This document shows, piece by piece, positions 1 to 8,514 of a stretch of DNA of 64,000 bases (positions are counted from its first letter, which is position 1; the number at the start of each line of letters is the position of its first letter). Position numbers and translations under genes: made by a program. Under the pieces are notes generated by a model. The model was given only the letters and a program-made list of their open reading frames with translations. It made no database searches and was not told the origin of the DNA. This DNA comes from Parvularcula sp. Its GTDB lineage: Bacteria; Pseudomonadota; Alphaproteobacteria; Caulobacterales; Parvularculaceae. The DNA is taken from positions 1 through 64,000 of the forward strand of contig PAIP01000068.1 of the NCBI GenBank assembly GCA_002704915.1, read 5' to 3'.

Positions 1-130
1 AGGCGATGGCGGCGTTGGCGCCCGAATAGACGGCCATGGCCCCAAGGGCGAGCGCGAGCCGCGGCCAGTAGCGCGCGAGATAATCCCGCCATAACCGCCG
101 GGCGAGGGAGATTGTCGACTGATCGGCCAA
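1..130 (-). CDS. ABC exporter, MsbA-like (N-terminal 43 residues only)
   Basis: Partial gene running off the left edge. Reverse-strand reading from a TTG at 128-130 gives MADQSTISLARRLWRDYLAR and then a hydrophobic stretch rich in Leu, Ala and Gly that looks like the first membrane helix of an ABC-type exporter. A good ribosome site (GAGGAG, five bases before the TTG) supports this start. The gene diverges from the lipid A/Kdo operon to the right; in Alphaproteobacteria an msbA-like lipid A flippase commonly accompanies DUF374-waaA-lpxK. The ATP-binding domain is outside the window, so the assignment rests on a short N-terminus plus context. Confidence 0.6.
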   Translation of the reverse strand, partial: MADQSTISLARRLWRDYLARYWPRLALALGAMAVYSGANAAIA

Positions 131-235
131 GGGGGCTCCTCTTCTTTCGGCTATTCTCGCGAGCGCCGCCTCCTGAAGCAAGCTGCGCGGGCCCAAGCTA
201 TTGACCCCGCGCGTAAATTGAGGAACCCCGAGGCG

Positions 236-943
236 ATGTTGAAACGCCTTTTCAGAAGCCGCCCCGCCATGCAGGCCGCCGCGTGGCTGATCGGGACCTA
301 TATTGGCCTCGTCTACGCGACCTCCCGGTGGACGCTCCAGGGTTACGATCACGTCGAAGCGGCCCTGAAAGACGGCAAGGGCGTCATCCTCGCTTTCTGG
401 CATGGGCGGCTCCTGATGGCCGCCGCCGTCCGGAAACAGACCGACGCCCGCGTCTTCATGCTGATCTCGGCGCACCGCGACGGGGAGATTATCGCCCAAG
501 GCGTCTCGCGCTTCGGCGTCGAATTCATCCGCGGCTCCGCCGCCAATCCGAAAAAACCCGGAAAGAACAAAAGCGGCGCCTCGGCCATCGCCCAGATGGC
601 CGCCGCGCTTCGGGAAAACGCCATTGTCGGCTTCACCCCGGACGGCCCGCGCGGCCCCGGGGAGACGCTGAAACCGGGCGTGATCCGCCTCGCCCAGATG
701 AGCGGCGCCCCGATCATTCCCGCCGCCTATTCAGTCTCCCGCGGCAAGCGCCTTTCCACCTGGGACAGGTTCCTTCTGGCCGCGCCCTTCTCCAGGGGCT
801 ATTACGTCGCGGGCGCGCCCATCACCGTGCCGGCGGAGGCGAGCGGCGAAACGCTGGATCGCATTCGCGCGGATGTCGAAGCCGCGCTGATCGCCGTCAC
901 GCGCGAGGCCGATGCGCTTGCGGGCAGAAAAACAGAAGACTGA
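236..943 (+). CDS. DUF374 lysophospholipid acyltransferase-like protein
   Basis: A 235-residue protein of the DUF374 family, a branch of the PlsC/LpxL acyltransferase superfamily. It opens with an amphipathic/hydrophobic segment, followed by a FWHGRLLM block that corresponds to the acyltransferase box I region, then the conserved FTPDGPRGP motif. The family typically sits directly upstream of waaA, as here, which suggests a role in lipid A or outer-membrane lipid assembly; the substrate is not established by sequence. The ATG at 236 is preferred over the in-frame TTG at 218 because AGGA lies about 11 bases before it and the TTG has no ribosome site. Eight bases separate it from waaA. Confidence 0.85.
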   Translation: MLKRLFRSRPAMQAAAWLIGTYIGLVYATSRWTLQGYDHVEAALKDGKGVILAFWHGRLLMAAAVRKQTDARVFMLISAHRDGEIIAQGVSRFGVEFIRGSAANPKKPGKNKSGASAIAQMAAALRENAIVGFTPDGPRGPGETLKPGVIRLAQMSGAPIIPAAYSVSRGKRLSTWDRFLLAAPFSRGYYVAGAPITVPAEASGETLDRIRADVEAALIAVTREADALAGRKTED

Positions 944-951
944 AACGCCGG

Positions 952-2253
952 ATGACGAAACCGCTTCGCGAACCTCTGGGCCTTAAAATCTACCGCACGG
1001 TGAGCCGCGCCGGCGCGCCCGTGGCGTCTTTCGCGCTGAAACAGCGCCTCAAAGCCGGCAAGGAAGATGCAGAGCGCATCGGCGAACGCCGCGGTGTCGC
1101 CGGGCGGGCGCGGCCTGAAGGGGCCCTGGTCTGGATTCATGGCGCCAGCGTCGGGGAATCCCTCTCCGTCATTCCGCTGGTGGAGCGCCTCCAGGCTGAC
1201 CGCCCTGATTACAATTTTCTCGTCACCACCGGCACGGTGACCTCGGCCAGGCTGATGGAGGAGCGCCTGCCTCCCGGTGCGTTCCACCAGTTCATTCCCC
1301 TCGATCACCCCGACTATGTGGAGGCGTTTCTCGATCACTGGCGCCCCGACGCTGCCCTCTTCGTAGAATCGGAATTCTGGCCGAACTTAATTCTGGCGGC
1401 GCGCAGACGCGCAACATTTATGGCGCTCGTCAACGGACGCGTGTCGCCGCGCTCTTACGAAGACTGGAAGCGCCAGCCCAACGCCATCAAATTCATTCTC
1501 TCCTCCTTCGACCTGATCATCGCCCAGGACCCGCAAAACGCAGACCGTCTTTCAACGCTCTCCGCGCGCAGCATCGAAACCTATGGCAATCTGAAATATG
1601 CGGCGCCGCCCCTGCCCGGCGATGAGGCGGCGCTTGAAAACCTGGCGCGCGATATCGGCGACCGCCGGCGCTGGCTCGCCGCAAGCACGCATCCGGGCGA
1701 GGAAGAGCCTGTTCTGAAAGCGGCGACCATTCTCAAGAAAGAGTTCCCCGACCTCCTCACCATCGTCACGCCGCGCCATCCCGGCCGCGGCGAAGAGGTC
1801 GCCGAACTATGCAGGGAGCAAGGGCTTTCCTGTGCGCTGCGGTCGAAGGACGAGCCGATTGCACCGGATACGGATGTTTATATCGCCGACACGCTGGGCG
1901 AGCTTGGGCTCTTTTATCGACTTTGCGACATCAGCTTTGTGGGCGGCAGCCTTGTGGACAAGGGCGGGCACAATCCGCTGGAGCCGGCGCGGCTCGGCGC
2001 GGCGATCCTTCACGGTCCCCATGTGTTCAATTTCGACGACACCTATCGCGAAATGCGGCGCACGGGCGGCGCGGCGCTGACCCGCAATGAGCGCGAGATC
2101 GCCTCCGCCGCGCGGCGCCTTTTCGCCGATAACAAGACGCGCCGGACCATGACCGAAGCGGCCCGGCAAATGGCGGCGGCGGGCGCCGAACGCATTCTCG
2201 GCGAGGTTTGCAACAGGATCGAACCCGCCCTGCCCGTCGAGACCCCTCACTGA
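952..2253 (+). CDS. waaA: 3-deoxy-D-manno-octulosonic acid (Kdo) transferase
   Basis: A 433-residue GT30 glycosyltransferase that adds Kdo from CMP-Kdo to lipid IVA at the inner membrane. The N-terminal half carries the GASVGES block containing the family's catalytic Glu; a VTTGT motif follows; the C-terminal half has the FVGGSLVDKGGHNPLEPA signature of WaaA and related GT-B donor sites. Length matches the family (about 420-430). The reading frame is open back to 283, but that extension overlaps the upstream gene in another frame, has no ribosome site and adds Arg-rich sequence, so the ATG at 952 is used. The stop overlaps the lpxK start by one base. Confidence 0.95.
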   Translation: MTKPLREPLGLKIYRTVSRAGAPVASFALKQRLKAGKEDAERIGERRGVAGRARPEGALVWIHGASVGESLSVIPLVERLQADRPDYNFLVTTGTVTSARLMEERLPPGAFHQFIPLDHPDYVEAFLDHWRPDAALFVESEFWPNLILAARRRATFMALVNGRVSPRSYEDWKRQPNAIKFILSSFDLIIAQDPQNADRLSTLSARSIETYGNLKYAAPPLPGDEAALENLARDIGDRRRWLAASTHPGEEEPVLKAATILKKEFPDLLTIVTPRHPGRGEEVAELCREQGLSCALRSKDEPIAPDTDVYIADTLGELGLFYRLCDISFVGGSLVDKGGHNPLEPARLGAAILHGPHVFNFDDTYREMRRTGGAALTRNEREIASAARRLFADNKTRRTMTEAARQMAAAGAERILGEVCNRIEPALPVETPH

Positions 2254-3194
2254 TGCGAGAACCATGGTTCTGGCGGAGCGAAACGCTCGCGGCCCGAAGC
2301 ATCCGCATGAGCCTCGCGCCGGCGGCGTTTCTTTATCAGGCGGGGTATAAAACCCGCCTTGCACTAACGAAGCCGGCGCGCGCGAGCGTTCCCGTGATCT
2401 GCATCGCCAATGCGACGCTCGGCGGAACCGGCAAGACGCCTTTCGCCATGCTTGTCGCAGAGCTCCTCAAAGTAGAAGGCGTCACCCCTGTTTTTCTGAC
2501 CAGGGGCCATGGCGGCGCCGAAAAGGGACCGCTTCTCGTCGATCCTGACAAACACGACGGTTGTGATGTCGGCGACGAAGCGCTCTTGCTTGCGAGAAAA
2601 GCGAAAACCATCGTGTCTCGCGACCGCCCGGCGGGGGCCGCGCTGGCCGTGCAGCACGGCGCAGACGCGATCATCATGGATGACGGCTTTCAGAACCCGA
2701 CGCTGCACAAGGATTTCTCCATCCTGCTGATCGGCGCCGGGGACGAGAAAGGCGCGCTCTTTCCCGCCGGCCCGTTTCGCGAGCGCCTCGACGAAGCCAG
2801 ACGCCGCGCGCAAATGATGGTGGCCATGGGCCCCGAAAAAAACGGCGCCGATTTCCGGGCGTGGCTCGAACCCGTCTCGCCCGCGCCGGAGCGGGTCATC
2901 GCCTTCGCCGGGATCGGCAAGCCGGAGAAGTTTTTCAAGACGCTGGAAGAGGCAGGCTATGAGCTGGCGCAGCGCATCGGCTTTCCCGATCACCATGTTT
3001 ACACGCAAGCCGAAGAGCGCTTCCTCGCCCGCGAGGCGCGGCGCGAAAAAGCGCGGCTTATCTGCACCGAAAAGGACGCCGTTAAACTGAGCGCCGATTT
3101 CCGCGCCGAGGTGATGACGCTCGCCGTCCGGATGCGCGCCGACGACACGCCCTCATTGAAGCGCCGCCTGATGGCCGGTATCAACAAAGCATGA
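2253..3194 (+). CDS. lpxK: Tetraacyldisaccharide 4'-kinase
   Basis: A 313-residue LpxK, which phosphorylates the 4' position of tetraacyldisaccharide-1-phosphate to give lipid IVA at the cytoplasmic face of the inner membrane. It begins with the characteristic MREPWFW, then an N-terminal amphipathic/membrane-anchoring stretch, then the Walker A-like GGTGKTPF. The FLTRGHGG block and the IIMDDGFQNPTLHKD motif (Asp-Asp of the active site) are intact. The ATG at 2253 shares its A with the waaA stop codon, so the two are translationally coupled; an earlier in-frame ATG at 2208 would overlap waaA and add sequence foreign to the family. Confidence 0.95.
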   Translation: MREPWFWRSETLAARSIRMSLAPAAFLYQAGYKTRLALTKPARASVPVICIANATLGGTGKTPFAMLVAELLKVEGVTPVFLTRGHGGAEKGPLLVDPDKHDGCDVGDEALLLARKAKTIVSRDRPAGAALAVQHGADAIIMDDGFQNPTLHKDFSILLIGAGDEKGALFPAGPFRERLDEARRRAQMMVAMGPEKNGADFRAWLEPVSPAPERVIAFAGIGKPEKFFKTLEEAGYELAQRIGFPDHHVYTQAEERFLAREARREKARLICTEKDAVKLSADFRAEVMTLAVRMRADDTPSLKRRLMAGINKA

Positions 3195-4153
3195 CCGTGG
3201 CGCAGACCGCAAACGATCTTGAAGACATCCCGCTGCCCGAACGGCGCGACCGGCCGGTGACCTTGCTGCACAGGCTGGAGCTTGCCGTCGTCGCGGCGTT
3301 GGACGGCCTGTTCAGGGTCTTGGGCGTCGGCCTCGCCTCCGCCGTCGCCGGCAAGTTCATGCGTTATGCCGGGCCGCTCATTCGCCCCGTCTCGCGCAAG
3401 GCCGAACGCAATCTCGCGCTTGTCTATCCCGACTGGACGGAGGCGCAGCGCCGTAAAACCGTTAAAGACGTCTGGGAGAATGTCGGCCGCACCGCCGCTG
3501 AATTCGCGCATCTTGAGACCCTGCGGGAGCCGGAAAACAATCCCCGGCTCGAGATCATCGGCAAGGAAAAACTGGACACGATCCGCGAAAGCGGCAAGCC
3601 GGTGATTTTCTTTTCCGGCCATCTTGCAAACTGGGAGCTTGGCGCCGCGGTTCTGCAGCGGCTCGGGCTGAAATACGCTTTCGTCTACCGCGCGGCGAAT
3701 AATCCGTTAACGGATGAATATATCATCAAGGTGCGCGCGCGGTCCATGACCCGTTATCAGATCCCGAAGGGAAAGCGCGGCGGGCGGGCGCTGGTGGACG
3801 CGCTGAAAGGCGGGCGGTCGCTCGCCATGGTGGTCGATCAGAAACTGAACAGCGGGATTTCCGTTCCCTTTCTCGGGATCCCCGCCATGACGGCGCCGGC
3901 GCCGGCGCGCCTTTCCCTTAAATACGACGCGCCGCTGGTGCAGATCAGCATTGAACGCCTCAAGGGCGCGCGATTTAAGCTGACCGTGCGCGACCCCGTG
4001 GACTTCGAGGCCACCGGCGACGCCGCCGCCGATACACAGGCCCTGACCCTCAAGATCAACGAAGCGCTGGAACGCGACATCCGCGCCAATCCCGGCCAGT
4101 GGCTATGGTTTCATCGCCGCTGGCCGAAAGAGCTTTACACAAAGAGCGGTTAG
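3191..4153 (+). CDS. LpxL/HtrB-family lipid A acyltransferase
   Basis: A 320-residue lysophospholipid/lipid A acyltransferase of the LpxL/HtrB family, expected to transfer a secondary acyl chain from acyl-ACP onto Kdo2-lipid IVA. The active-site H-x4-E motif is seen as FSGHLANWEL, and the later GKRGG and MVVDQK blocks match the family's second and third conserved boxes. It starts with an ATGA overlap on lpxK, so it is the last gene of a four-gene lipid A operon. Which acyl position it acts on (LpxL, LpxM or XL type) cannot be read from the sequence. Convergent with the Kazal/bfr genes; the two stop codons overlap. Confidence 0.88.
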   Translation: MTVAQTANDLEDIPLPERRDRPVTLLHRLELAVVAALDGLFRVLGVGLASAVAGKFMRYAGPLIRPVSRKAERNLALVYPDWTEAQRRKTVKDVWENVGRTAAEFAHLETLREPENNPRLEIIGKEKLDTIRESGKPVIFFSGHLANWELGAAVLQRLGLKYAFVYRAANNPLTDEYIIKVRARSMTRYQIPKGKRGGRALVDALKGGRSLAMVVDQKLNSGISVPFLGIPAMTAPAPARLSLKYDAPLVQISIERLKGARFKLTVRDPVDFEATGDAAADTQALTLKINEALERDIRANPGQWLWFHRRWPKELYTKSG

Positions 4154-4485
4154 TCCATGCACATGCCGCGATAGGCGATGTTGACGCCTTTCGCCGCCGC
4201 GGCGCAGGGGTTGGAATAGGTCTCGCCATCGCAGCCGCAGACCGGGCGGTAATCCATGGTGCAGATTTCCGGGCGCGGCGTGCAAACGCCCGCCGCATCG
4301 GCGACCCGCTCGCATTCGCCCAGCGCCATGGCGCAATAATCGCCTTCATTTTCGCATTGAAAACCGGCGATGCCGCCGCACATGCCGCCGGTTTCTCCGG
4401 GGCCTGCGCCGGGGTTGTCATTCCCCTCGCCCGTGCTCGCGCATGCGGCCAAGAGGAAAAACACGACCGCGGCGGCGGCGCGCAT
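4150..4485 (-). CDS. Kazal-type protease inhibitor domain lipoprotein
   Basis: A 111-residue predicted lipoprotein. The signal peptide ends in LLAAC (lipobox, Cys at about residue 15), then a Gly/Asn/Pro linker, a Cys-containing middle part, and a C-terminal Kazal domain with the diagnostic VCGCDGETYSNPC followed by a final Cys. Kazal domains inhibit serine proteases; in bacteria they are mostly surface or periplasmic and rarely tested. The ATG overlaps the bfr stop (ATGA), so it is translated downstream of bacterioferritin. There is no obvious reason for that partnership. The family assignment is firm; inhibition of any particular protease is inference. Confidence 0.85.
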   Translation of the reverse strand: MRAAAAVVFFLLAACASTGEGNDNPGAGPGETGGMCGGIAGFQCENEGDYCAMALGECERVADAAGVCTPRPEICTMDYRPVCGCDGETYSNPCAAAAKGVNIAYRGMCMD

Positions 4486-4967
4486 CAGGAGTCTTCGCCC
4501 TTATACATTTGCGATTGCAGATAGTTCTGCTCGCCGACCTTGTTGATGAGATCGAGCTGGGTTTCGAGATGATCGATATGCTCTTCCTCGGATTCCAGAA
4601 TTTTCACCAGGATGGCGCGCGAGACATAGTCCTTCACGCTCTCGAAATAAGCGATCGCTTCCTTGTAAAGCGGATGGGCGCGCTGTTCGGCCTTGAGGTC
4701 GCATTCCAGCGCCTCTTTCACATTCTCGCCGATATAGACCTTGTCGAGATCCTGAACATTGGGCAGGCCTTCGAGAAACAGAATGCGCTCGATAAGCTCG
4801 TCCGCATGCTTCATCTCGTCGATGGATTCTTCATACTCCACCTTCGCGAGACGTTCGAAGCCCCAGTCCCGGAACATGCGCGCATGCAGGAAATACTGGT
4901 TGACCGTTGTCAGCTCGAGCTTCAGGGCCTTGTTGAGATAATCGATGACCTTTTGGTCGCCTTTCAT
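4485..4967 (-). CDS. bfr: Bacterioferritin
   Basis: A 160-residue heme-containing iron-storage protein (24-mer). All ferroxidase ligands are present at canonical positions: Glu18, Glu51, His54, Glu94, Glu127, His130; Tyr25 and the heme-ligating Met52 are also there. Start chosen at the Met of MKGDQK because it aligns with the family N-terminus and is preceded by GGAGAG; a longer frame to 5015 adds unrelated sequence. It lies 124 bp downstream of bfd on the same strand and overlaps the Kazal lipoprotein start. Bfd reduces the Bfr heme to release iron, so the pair is functionally complete. Confidence 0.97.
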   Translation of the reverse strand: MKGDQKVIDYLNKALKLELTTVNQYFLHARMFRDWGFERLAKVEYEESIDEMKHADELIERILFLEGLPNVQDLDKVYIGENVKEALECDLKAEQRAHPLYKEAIAYFESVKDYVSRAILVKILESEEEHIDHLETQLDLINKVGEQNYLQSQMYKGEDS

Positions 4968-5091
4968 GGGGCGCGCTCTCCTTTTTGATTCAACTTTCGG
5001 CAGGATAAGGATCACGCGCGCGCGTCCAAGGATAATCTTTGCAAGCGACTATCAATCGCGCAGAAAAATTTCCGAATGGAAACGGAACCGT

Positions 5092-5286
5092 TTACTCGGC
5101 GGCAAGTTTTGCAGCGCCCTGATCGTCCTCACGCGCCGCTTCGATGAGCTCAGCCACATCCGGCAGGCATTTGCCGCATTTCGGACGGCGCCCACAGCGG
5201 CGGAACACCTCGGCGACATTGCGCGCGCCATGGCTGGCGGCCGCGAGTTCGCGGTCTTTCAGCGCATTGCAGATACACACAAACAT
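5092..5286 (-). CDS. bfd: Bacterioferritin-associated ferredoxin
   Basis: A 64-residue [2Fe-2S] protein of the BFD family, electron donor for iron mobilisation from bacterioferritin. The cluster ligands appear as the N-terminal CIC and the later KCGKC, with the expected spacing of roughly 30 residues. The start at MFVCIC matches the family; an in-frame ATG at 5334 would add 16 residues without family support. An AGAGGA stretch lies about 12 bases upstream, rather distant. A Fur-like 19-mer (5351-5369) sits just upstream, consistent with iron regulation. Confidence 0.93.
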   Translation of the reverse strand: MFVCICNALKDRELAAASHGARNVAEVFRRCGRRPKCGKCLPDVAELIEAAREDDQGAAKLAAE

Positions 5287-5350
5287 GGGTTTCGCCGGGT
5301 CCTCTGTCGCCGGCGCATGCCCGCCCCGGCCCATTAAAGATGGGCCAGTT

Positions 5351-5369
5351 AAGAATGATTGTCAATAAC
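5351..5369. promoter_or_regulatory. Possible Fur-type iron box upstream of bfd
   Basis: The 19-mer AAGAATGATTGTCAATAAC agrees with the classical Fur consensus GATAATGATAATCATTATC at 13 of 19 positions by direct comparison. It lies 65 to 83 bases before the bfd start in an AT-richer stretch. Location upstream of an iron-storage gene makes an iron-responsive operator plausible; which regulator (Fur, Irr or RirA) cannot be decided. Confidence 0.4.
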
Positions 5370-5381
5370 AAAGAGTAAACG

Positions 5382-6383
5382 CTATTCGCCGGAATCGCCC
5401 GTCCGGGACGCCGCGATATTCGCCATGGGATCGAGGGTGAGCTGCGGATCCACAAGCTCGCCGGCCCATTTCAGGCTCCAATGAAGATGGGGGCCTGTGA
5501 CCCGCCCCGTTGCGCCCACCGCCCCGATAATATCGCCTTTTTCCACCCGCTGGCCCGGCTCCACATCGATGCGGGACATGTGGAGGAATGCGCTTTCAAG
5601 CCAGTGGCCGTGATCGAGGAGGACGAGCCCGCCCTCGAAATACATGTCGTCCTCGGCGAGCCGCACGATCCCCGGGGCCGGCGCCCGGATTGGCGTGCCC
5701 GTCGGCGCGGCGATGTCGAGGCCCGAATGGGGGCGCTTGGGCTCCCCGTTCAAAATCCGCTGGGAGCCGAAAACGCCGGAAATCCGGCCCGTCACCGGCC
5801 AGTCGAAGCCGACGGACCAGTCGGCGAGACGCTGGGTTTGTTTGCGGGCGGCTTTTTTAAGGGCGCTGTCAGCGGCGATCTTTTCAAGCTGTTCCTCGGT
5901 AAAGCCCGACACCTTGGACTGGTCGAGGCCGTCAATGCGCTGCACAGGAAAATCGCGATCCGCAATCTCGATCGCACGGCGCTCGACGCTTCCATCGGGC
6001 AACGTCACGACGAGGAGCGAGGTGAGCGCACTGTCTCGTCCGAAGCCGACCAGGAAACGCCCGTCATCGTCGACCATCACCTCTTCGCCGTCGAGTTTTA
6101 CCGTGGCCCCGATCTCGGTCTGCCCGAAGAGAACACCGCCCTGCGCAAAAGAGCCTTGAAGCGCGAAACGCTCCGGCGCGCCGTCGAAAACCTTCTGGCG
6201 CTCGGCGACTTCGTTCATGGCCTCGGCATAGCTGGCGCGCCGCGCAAGGTCGTCCTTGCCGTCGTCATCTTCCACATTGAAGATCTTGGTCGCCGGTTTC
6301 TCGGGAAGGCCTTTGGGCTCTTCCTGCGCGGCGGCGGGCAGGGCGAGAACAGCGGCGGTCAAAAACACGAACAGGGATTTCAT
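5382..6383 (-). CDS. Secreted M23 family (LytM-like) metallopeptidase
   Basis: A 333-residue envelope protein. A Sec signal peptide (cleavage after LPAAAQ) is followed by an acidic linker, a beta-rich middle region, and a C-terminal M23/LytM domain with the zinc motif HSGLDIAAP and the HLHW catalytic motif, both intact, so it should be an active endopeptidase on peptidoglycan cross-links rather than a degenerate activator. The DWPVTGRISGVFGSQR stretch is typical of the domain's entry. The ATG overlaps the DUF2093 stop (ATGA), so it is co-translated downstream of DUF2093. Confidence 0.92.
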   Translation of the reverse strand: MKSLFVFLTAAVLALPAAAQEEPKGLPEKPATKIFNVEDDDGKDDLARRASYAEAMNEVAERQKVFDGAPERFALQGSFAQGGVLFGQTEIGATVKLDGEEVMVDDDGRFLVGFGRDSALTSLLVVTLPDGSVERRAIEIADRDFPVQRIDGLDQSKVSGFTEEQLEKIAADSALKKAARKQTQRLADWSVGFDWPVTGRISGVFGSQRILNGEPKRPHSGLDIAAPTGTPIRAPAPGIVRLAEDDMYFEGGLVLLDHGHWLESAFLHMSRIDVEPGQRVEKGDIIGAVGATGRVTGPHLHWSLKWAGELVDPQLTLDPMANIAASRTGDSGE

Positions 6384-6613
6384 TTGACGTCTCCTTTGAG
6401 ACCGAACCCGACCATGGCGGCGCCGGCGTCGGCGTAAGGCTCCTGCTTGTCCACATTCCAGTAACGCAAGGCGCGGAGCGGAATGCGCGCGCCCGTCACG
6501 GCGCAGACCACATAGGCGCCGGGCTTCACCACATGAAACTCCGCATCGTCATATTCGATGACCGCCTCGTCATCGCCGCTGAAGCTATCGAATGGGTTCA
6601 CCTTGCCGCTCAT
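6380..6613 (-). CDS. DUF2093 domain protein
   Basis: A 77-residue cytoplasmic protein of the alphaproteobacterial DUF2093 family, function unknown. Recognised by the core VVKPGAYVVCAVTGARIPLRALRYWNVDKQEPY read in parts (VVKPGAYVVCAV and ALRYWNVDKQEPY). It sits 63 bp downstream of xseA and overlaps the M23 peptidase gene by four bases. DUF2093 genes are habitually found next to xseA in Alphaproteobacteria, so its position is as expected. AGGGA lies immediately before the ATG. Confidence 0.88.
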   Translation of the reverse strand: MSGKVNPFDSFSGDDEAVIEYDDAEFHVVKPGAYVVCAVTGARIPLRALRYWNVDKQEPYADAGAAMVGFGLKGDVK

Positions 6614-6660
6614 TCCCTGTTCAGTTTCCGGGGGTCATCAATACCGCGCCCCCTGCCCCT

Positions 6661-6690
6661 TAGTCAAAGAGACCCCCTAGTCAAAGAGAC
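6661..6690. repeat. 13-bp tandem duplication at the xseA stop codon
   Basis: TAGTCAAAGAGAC occurs at 6661-6673 and again at 6678-6690, a 17-bp period. The right copy encodes the last residues (Leu-Phe-Asp) and stop of xseA; the left copy is a duplicate just past the stop. It looks like a slippage duplication of the gene end. Confidence 0.75.
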
Positions 6691-8245
6691 GGGGCTGACG
6701 CGGTTTCGTAGCTGATTTCTCTGATGTCTTTGCGTTTTTTTTGGGGCTCGCGCCCGCGCCCTCGCCTTCGAATCTTATGGACCGGGTCCCGTCGGCGAAC
6801 TGGACTTCTCCTGCAGCGCCGGGCGCGGCGCCCGCCACACGCCTTATCAGCCCGCCCTCGGCGTCCCGCACCAGGGCGAAGCCGCGCTCCAGAACGTTCT
6901 GATAGGAGACAGCGCCTAGCACCCGCGCCGAGGCGGCGAGCCGCGAGCGTTTGTCCACAAGGATATTCCGGGCGCGGGCGTCTATTCGGGACCACAAGGT
7001 TTCGATGCGCGTCGCCTGCGCTTTGAACCCATGGGCGAGAAGCCCCGGCTTCAAACGGTCTGCACTGCGCGACAGCCTTGCGGCGCTATCGGCGAGCGCG
7101 CGTTCCGAGCGCGTCTCAATGCGAGACCAGGCGGAGGCGACCCGGTTTTCCCGCACCGAAAACGAATGCGCCAGCAGGCCAGGCGTCAGACGCCCGCTGC
7201 ATCGCGCGAGCGATGTCATGGAGGTGTCGAGCTTGGCGCGAAGCCCTGCGCGCAAACCGTCCGAGGCCCGGTCGAGCCGCTGCGCCGCCGCGCCCAGAAT
7301 ATCTTCCGGGCGTCCGAGGCCCCGCGAGGCGGAGAGCAAAGCCGAGCGCCGCGTTTCGAACGATCTCGTCACGGCGCCGGTAAAGCGCCGCTCCTTGTTC
7401 AGGACTTCGCTTAAAAGATCGGCGCGCACGGGAACGGCGATTTCCGCTGCAGCCGTCGGTGTGGGCGCGCGCTTGTCGGCGACATAATCGATCAACGTCG
7501 TATCGGTTTCGTGCCCCACCGCGGAGATGAGGGGAATTTCGCTCGCCGCCGCGGCGCGCGCCACCGCTTCCTCGTTGAAACACCACAGGTCCTCCAGCGA
7601 ACCCCCGCCGCGCGCAACAATAAGAACGTCCGGGCGCGGAATATCGCCGTCGGATTGCAACGCGTTGAAGCCGCGAATGGCCTCGGCGATTTTTTCTTCG
7701 GCGCCCCGCCCCTGCACCAGCGTCGGCCAGACAATCACATGGCGGGGAAAGCGCTCGCGCAGACGATGGAGAATATCGCGAATGACGGCGCCCGAGGGAG
7801 AAGTCACGACGCCGATGACTTTCGGGAGGAACGGCAGCGGCTTTTTGCGCTCCGGCGCGAATAAGCCTTCCGCGGCGAGTTTTTTCTTGCGCTCTTCAAA
7901 CAGCGCCATCAGCGCGCCGACGCCGGCGGGCTCGAGCGAATCGATGATGAGCTGATAGCGCGACTGACCCGGAAAGGTGCTCATGCGGCCCGTGGCCACC
8001 ACCTCCATGCCCTGTTCGGGGTTGATGGAGAGGCGCGCAGCATTCCCTTTCCACATGACGCCGGAGATGACAGCTTTTTCATCTTTGAGATCGAGATAAA
8101 AATGCCCGGAGGCCGCCCGCGTGCAGCGCCCCAGCTCCGCCTTGACGCGCACCAGCCCGAACGCGTCTTCGATGGTCCGTTTCACGGCGCCGGACAGCTC
8201 CGAAACCGTGTATTCGTGCAGATTGCCGATATTCTTCTCGCTCAT
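6677..8245 (-). CDS. xseA: Exodeoxyribonuclease VII large subunit
   Basis: A 522-residue XseA, the catalytic large subunit of exonuclease VII, which degrades single-stranded DNA from both ends. The N-terminal OB-fold carries YTVSELSGAVKRTIED and the FYLDLKD block; the catalytic region includes VVTSPSGAVIRDILHRL, the GGGSLEDLWCFNEE motif and ISAVGHETDTTLIDYVADKRAPTP (key parts seen); a long helical region follows, then a C-terminal ERGFALV segment and a basic Lys-rich tail. The start is the Met of MSEKNIG; the frame remains open for 86 codons upstream but without family similarity. The small subunit xseB is at 49029-49274, the usual unlinked arrangement. Confidence 0.95.
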   Translation of the reverse strand: MSEKNIGNLHEYTVSELSGAVKRTIEDAFGLVRVKAELGRCTRAASGHFYLDLKDEKAVISGVMWKGNAARLSINPEQGMEVVATGRMSTFPGQSRYQLIIDSLEPAGVGALMALFEERKKKLAAEGLFAPERKKPLPFLPKVIGVVTSPSGAVIRDILHRLRERFPRHVIVWPTLVQGRGAEEKIAEAIRGFNALQSDGDIPRPDVLIVARGGGSLEDLWCFNEEAVARAAAASEIPLISAVGHETDTTLIDYVADKRAPTPTAAAEIAVPVRADLLSEVLNKERRFTGAVTRSFETRRSALLSASRGLGRPEDILGAAAQRLDRASDGLRAGLRAKLDTSMTSLARCSGRLTPGLLAHSFSVRENRVASAWSRIETRSERALADSAARLSRSADRLKPGLLAHGFKAQATRIETLWSRIDARARNILVDKRSRLAASARVLGAVSYQNVLERGFALVRDAEGGLIRRVAGAAPGAAGEVQFADGTRSIRFEGEGAGASPKKNAKTSEKSATKPRQPRLFD

Positions 8246-8514
8246 GGAACGTGTTAAAGCATGTTTCAGGGGACGGGATAAGGGAGAGGGGCTGCGCGGC
8301 GGACCCCGTGTTTTCCCGCCCCCCCTTGTGTTGCCGATCACATCACAAAGCCGCGCGCAGGCGTAACGGGGCGGCTTGCAACAGCATCCGGCGCCGATAT
8401 TCGGACCGGCGCCCCTAACCAAAGTCAGTATCCGCAGCAACAGCACTCGCCTAGGCACTTCGACCGCGCCGAGAATGGCGAAAACATAACAGACGACCCT
8501 CAAAGGGGAGACAT

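Noticed and set aside
283-951. N-terminal extension of waaA (open frame from 283)
   Set aside because: It overlaps the DUF374 gene in another frame, encodes Arg/Pro-rich non-family sequence and has no ribosome site; waaA of normal length starts at 952.
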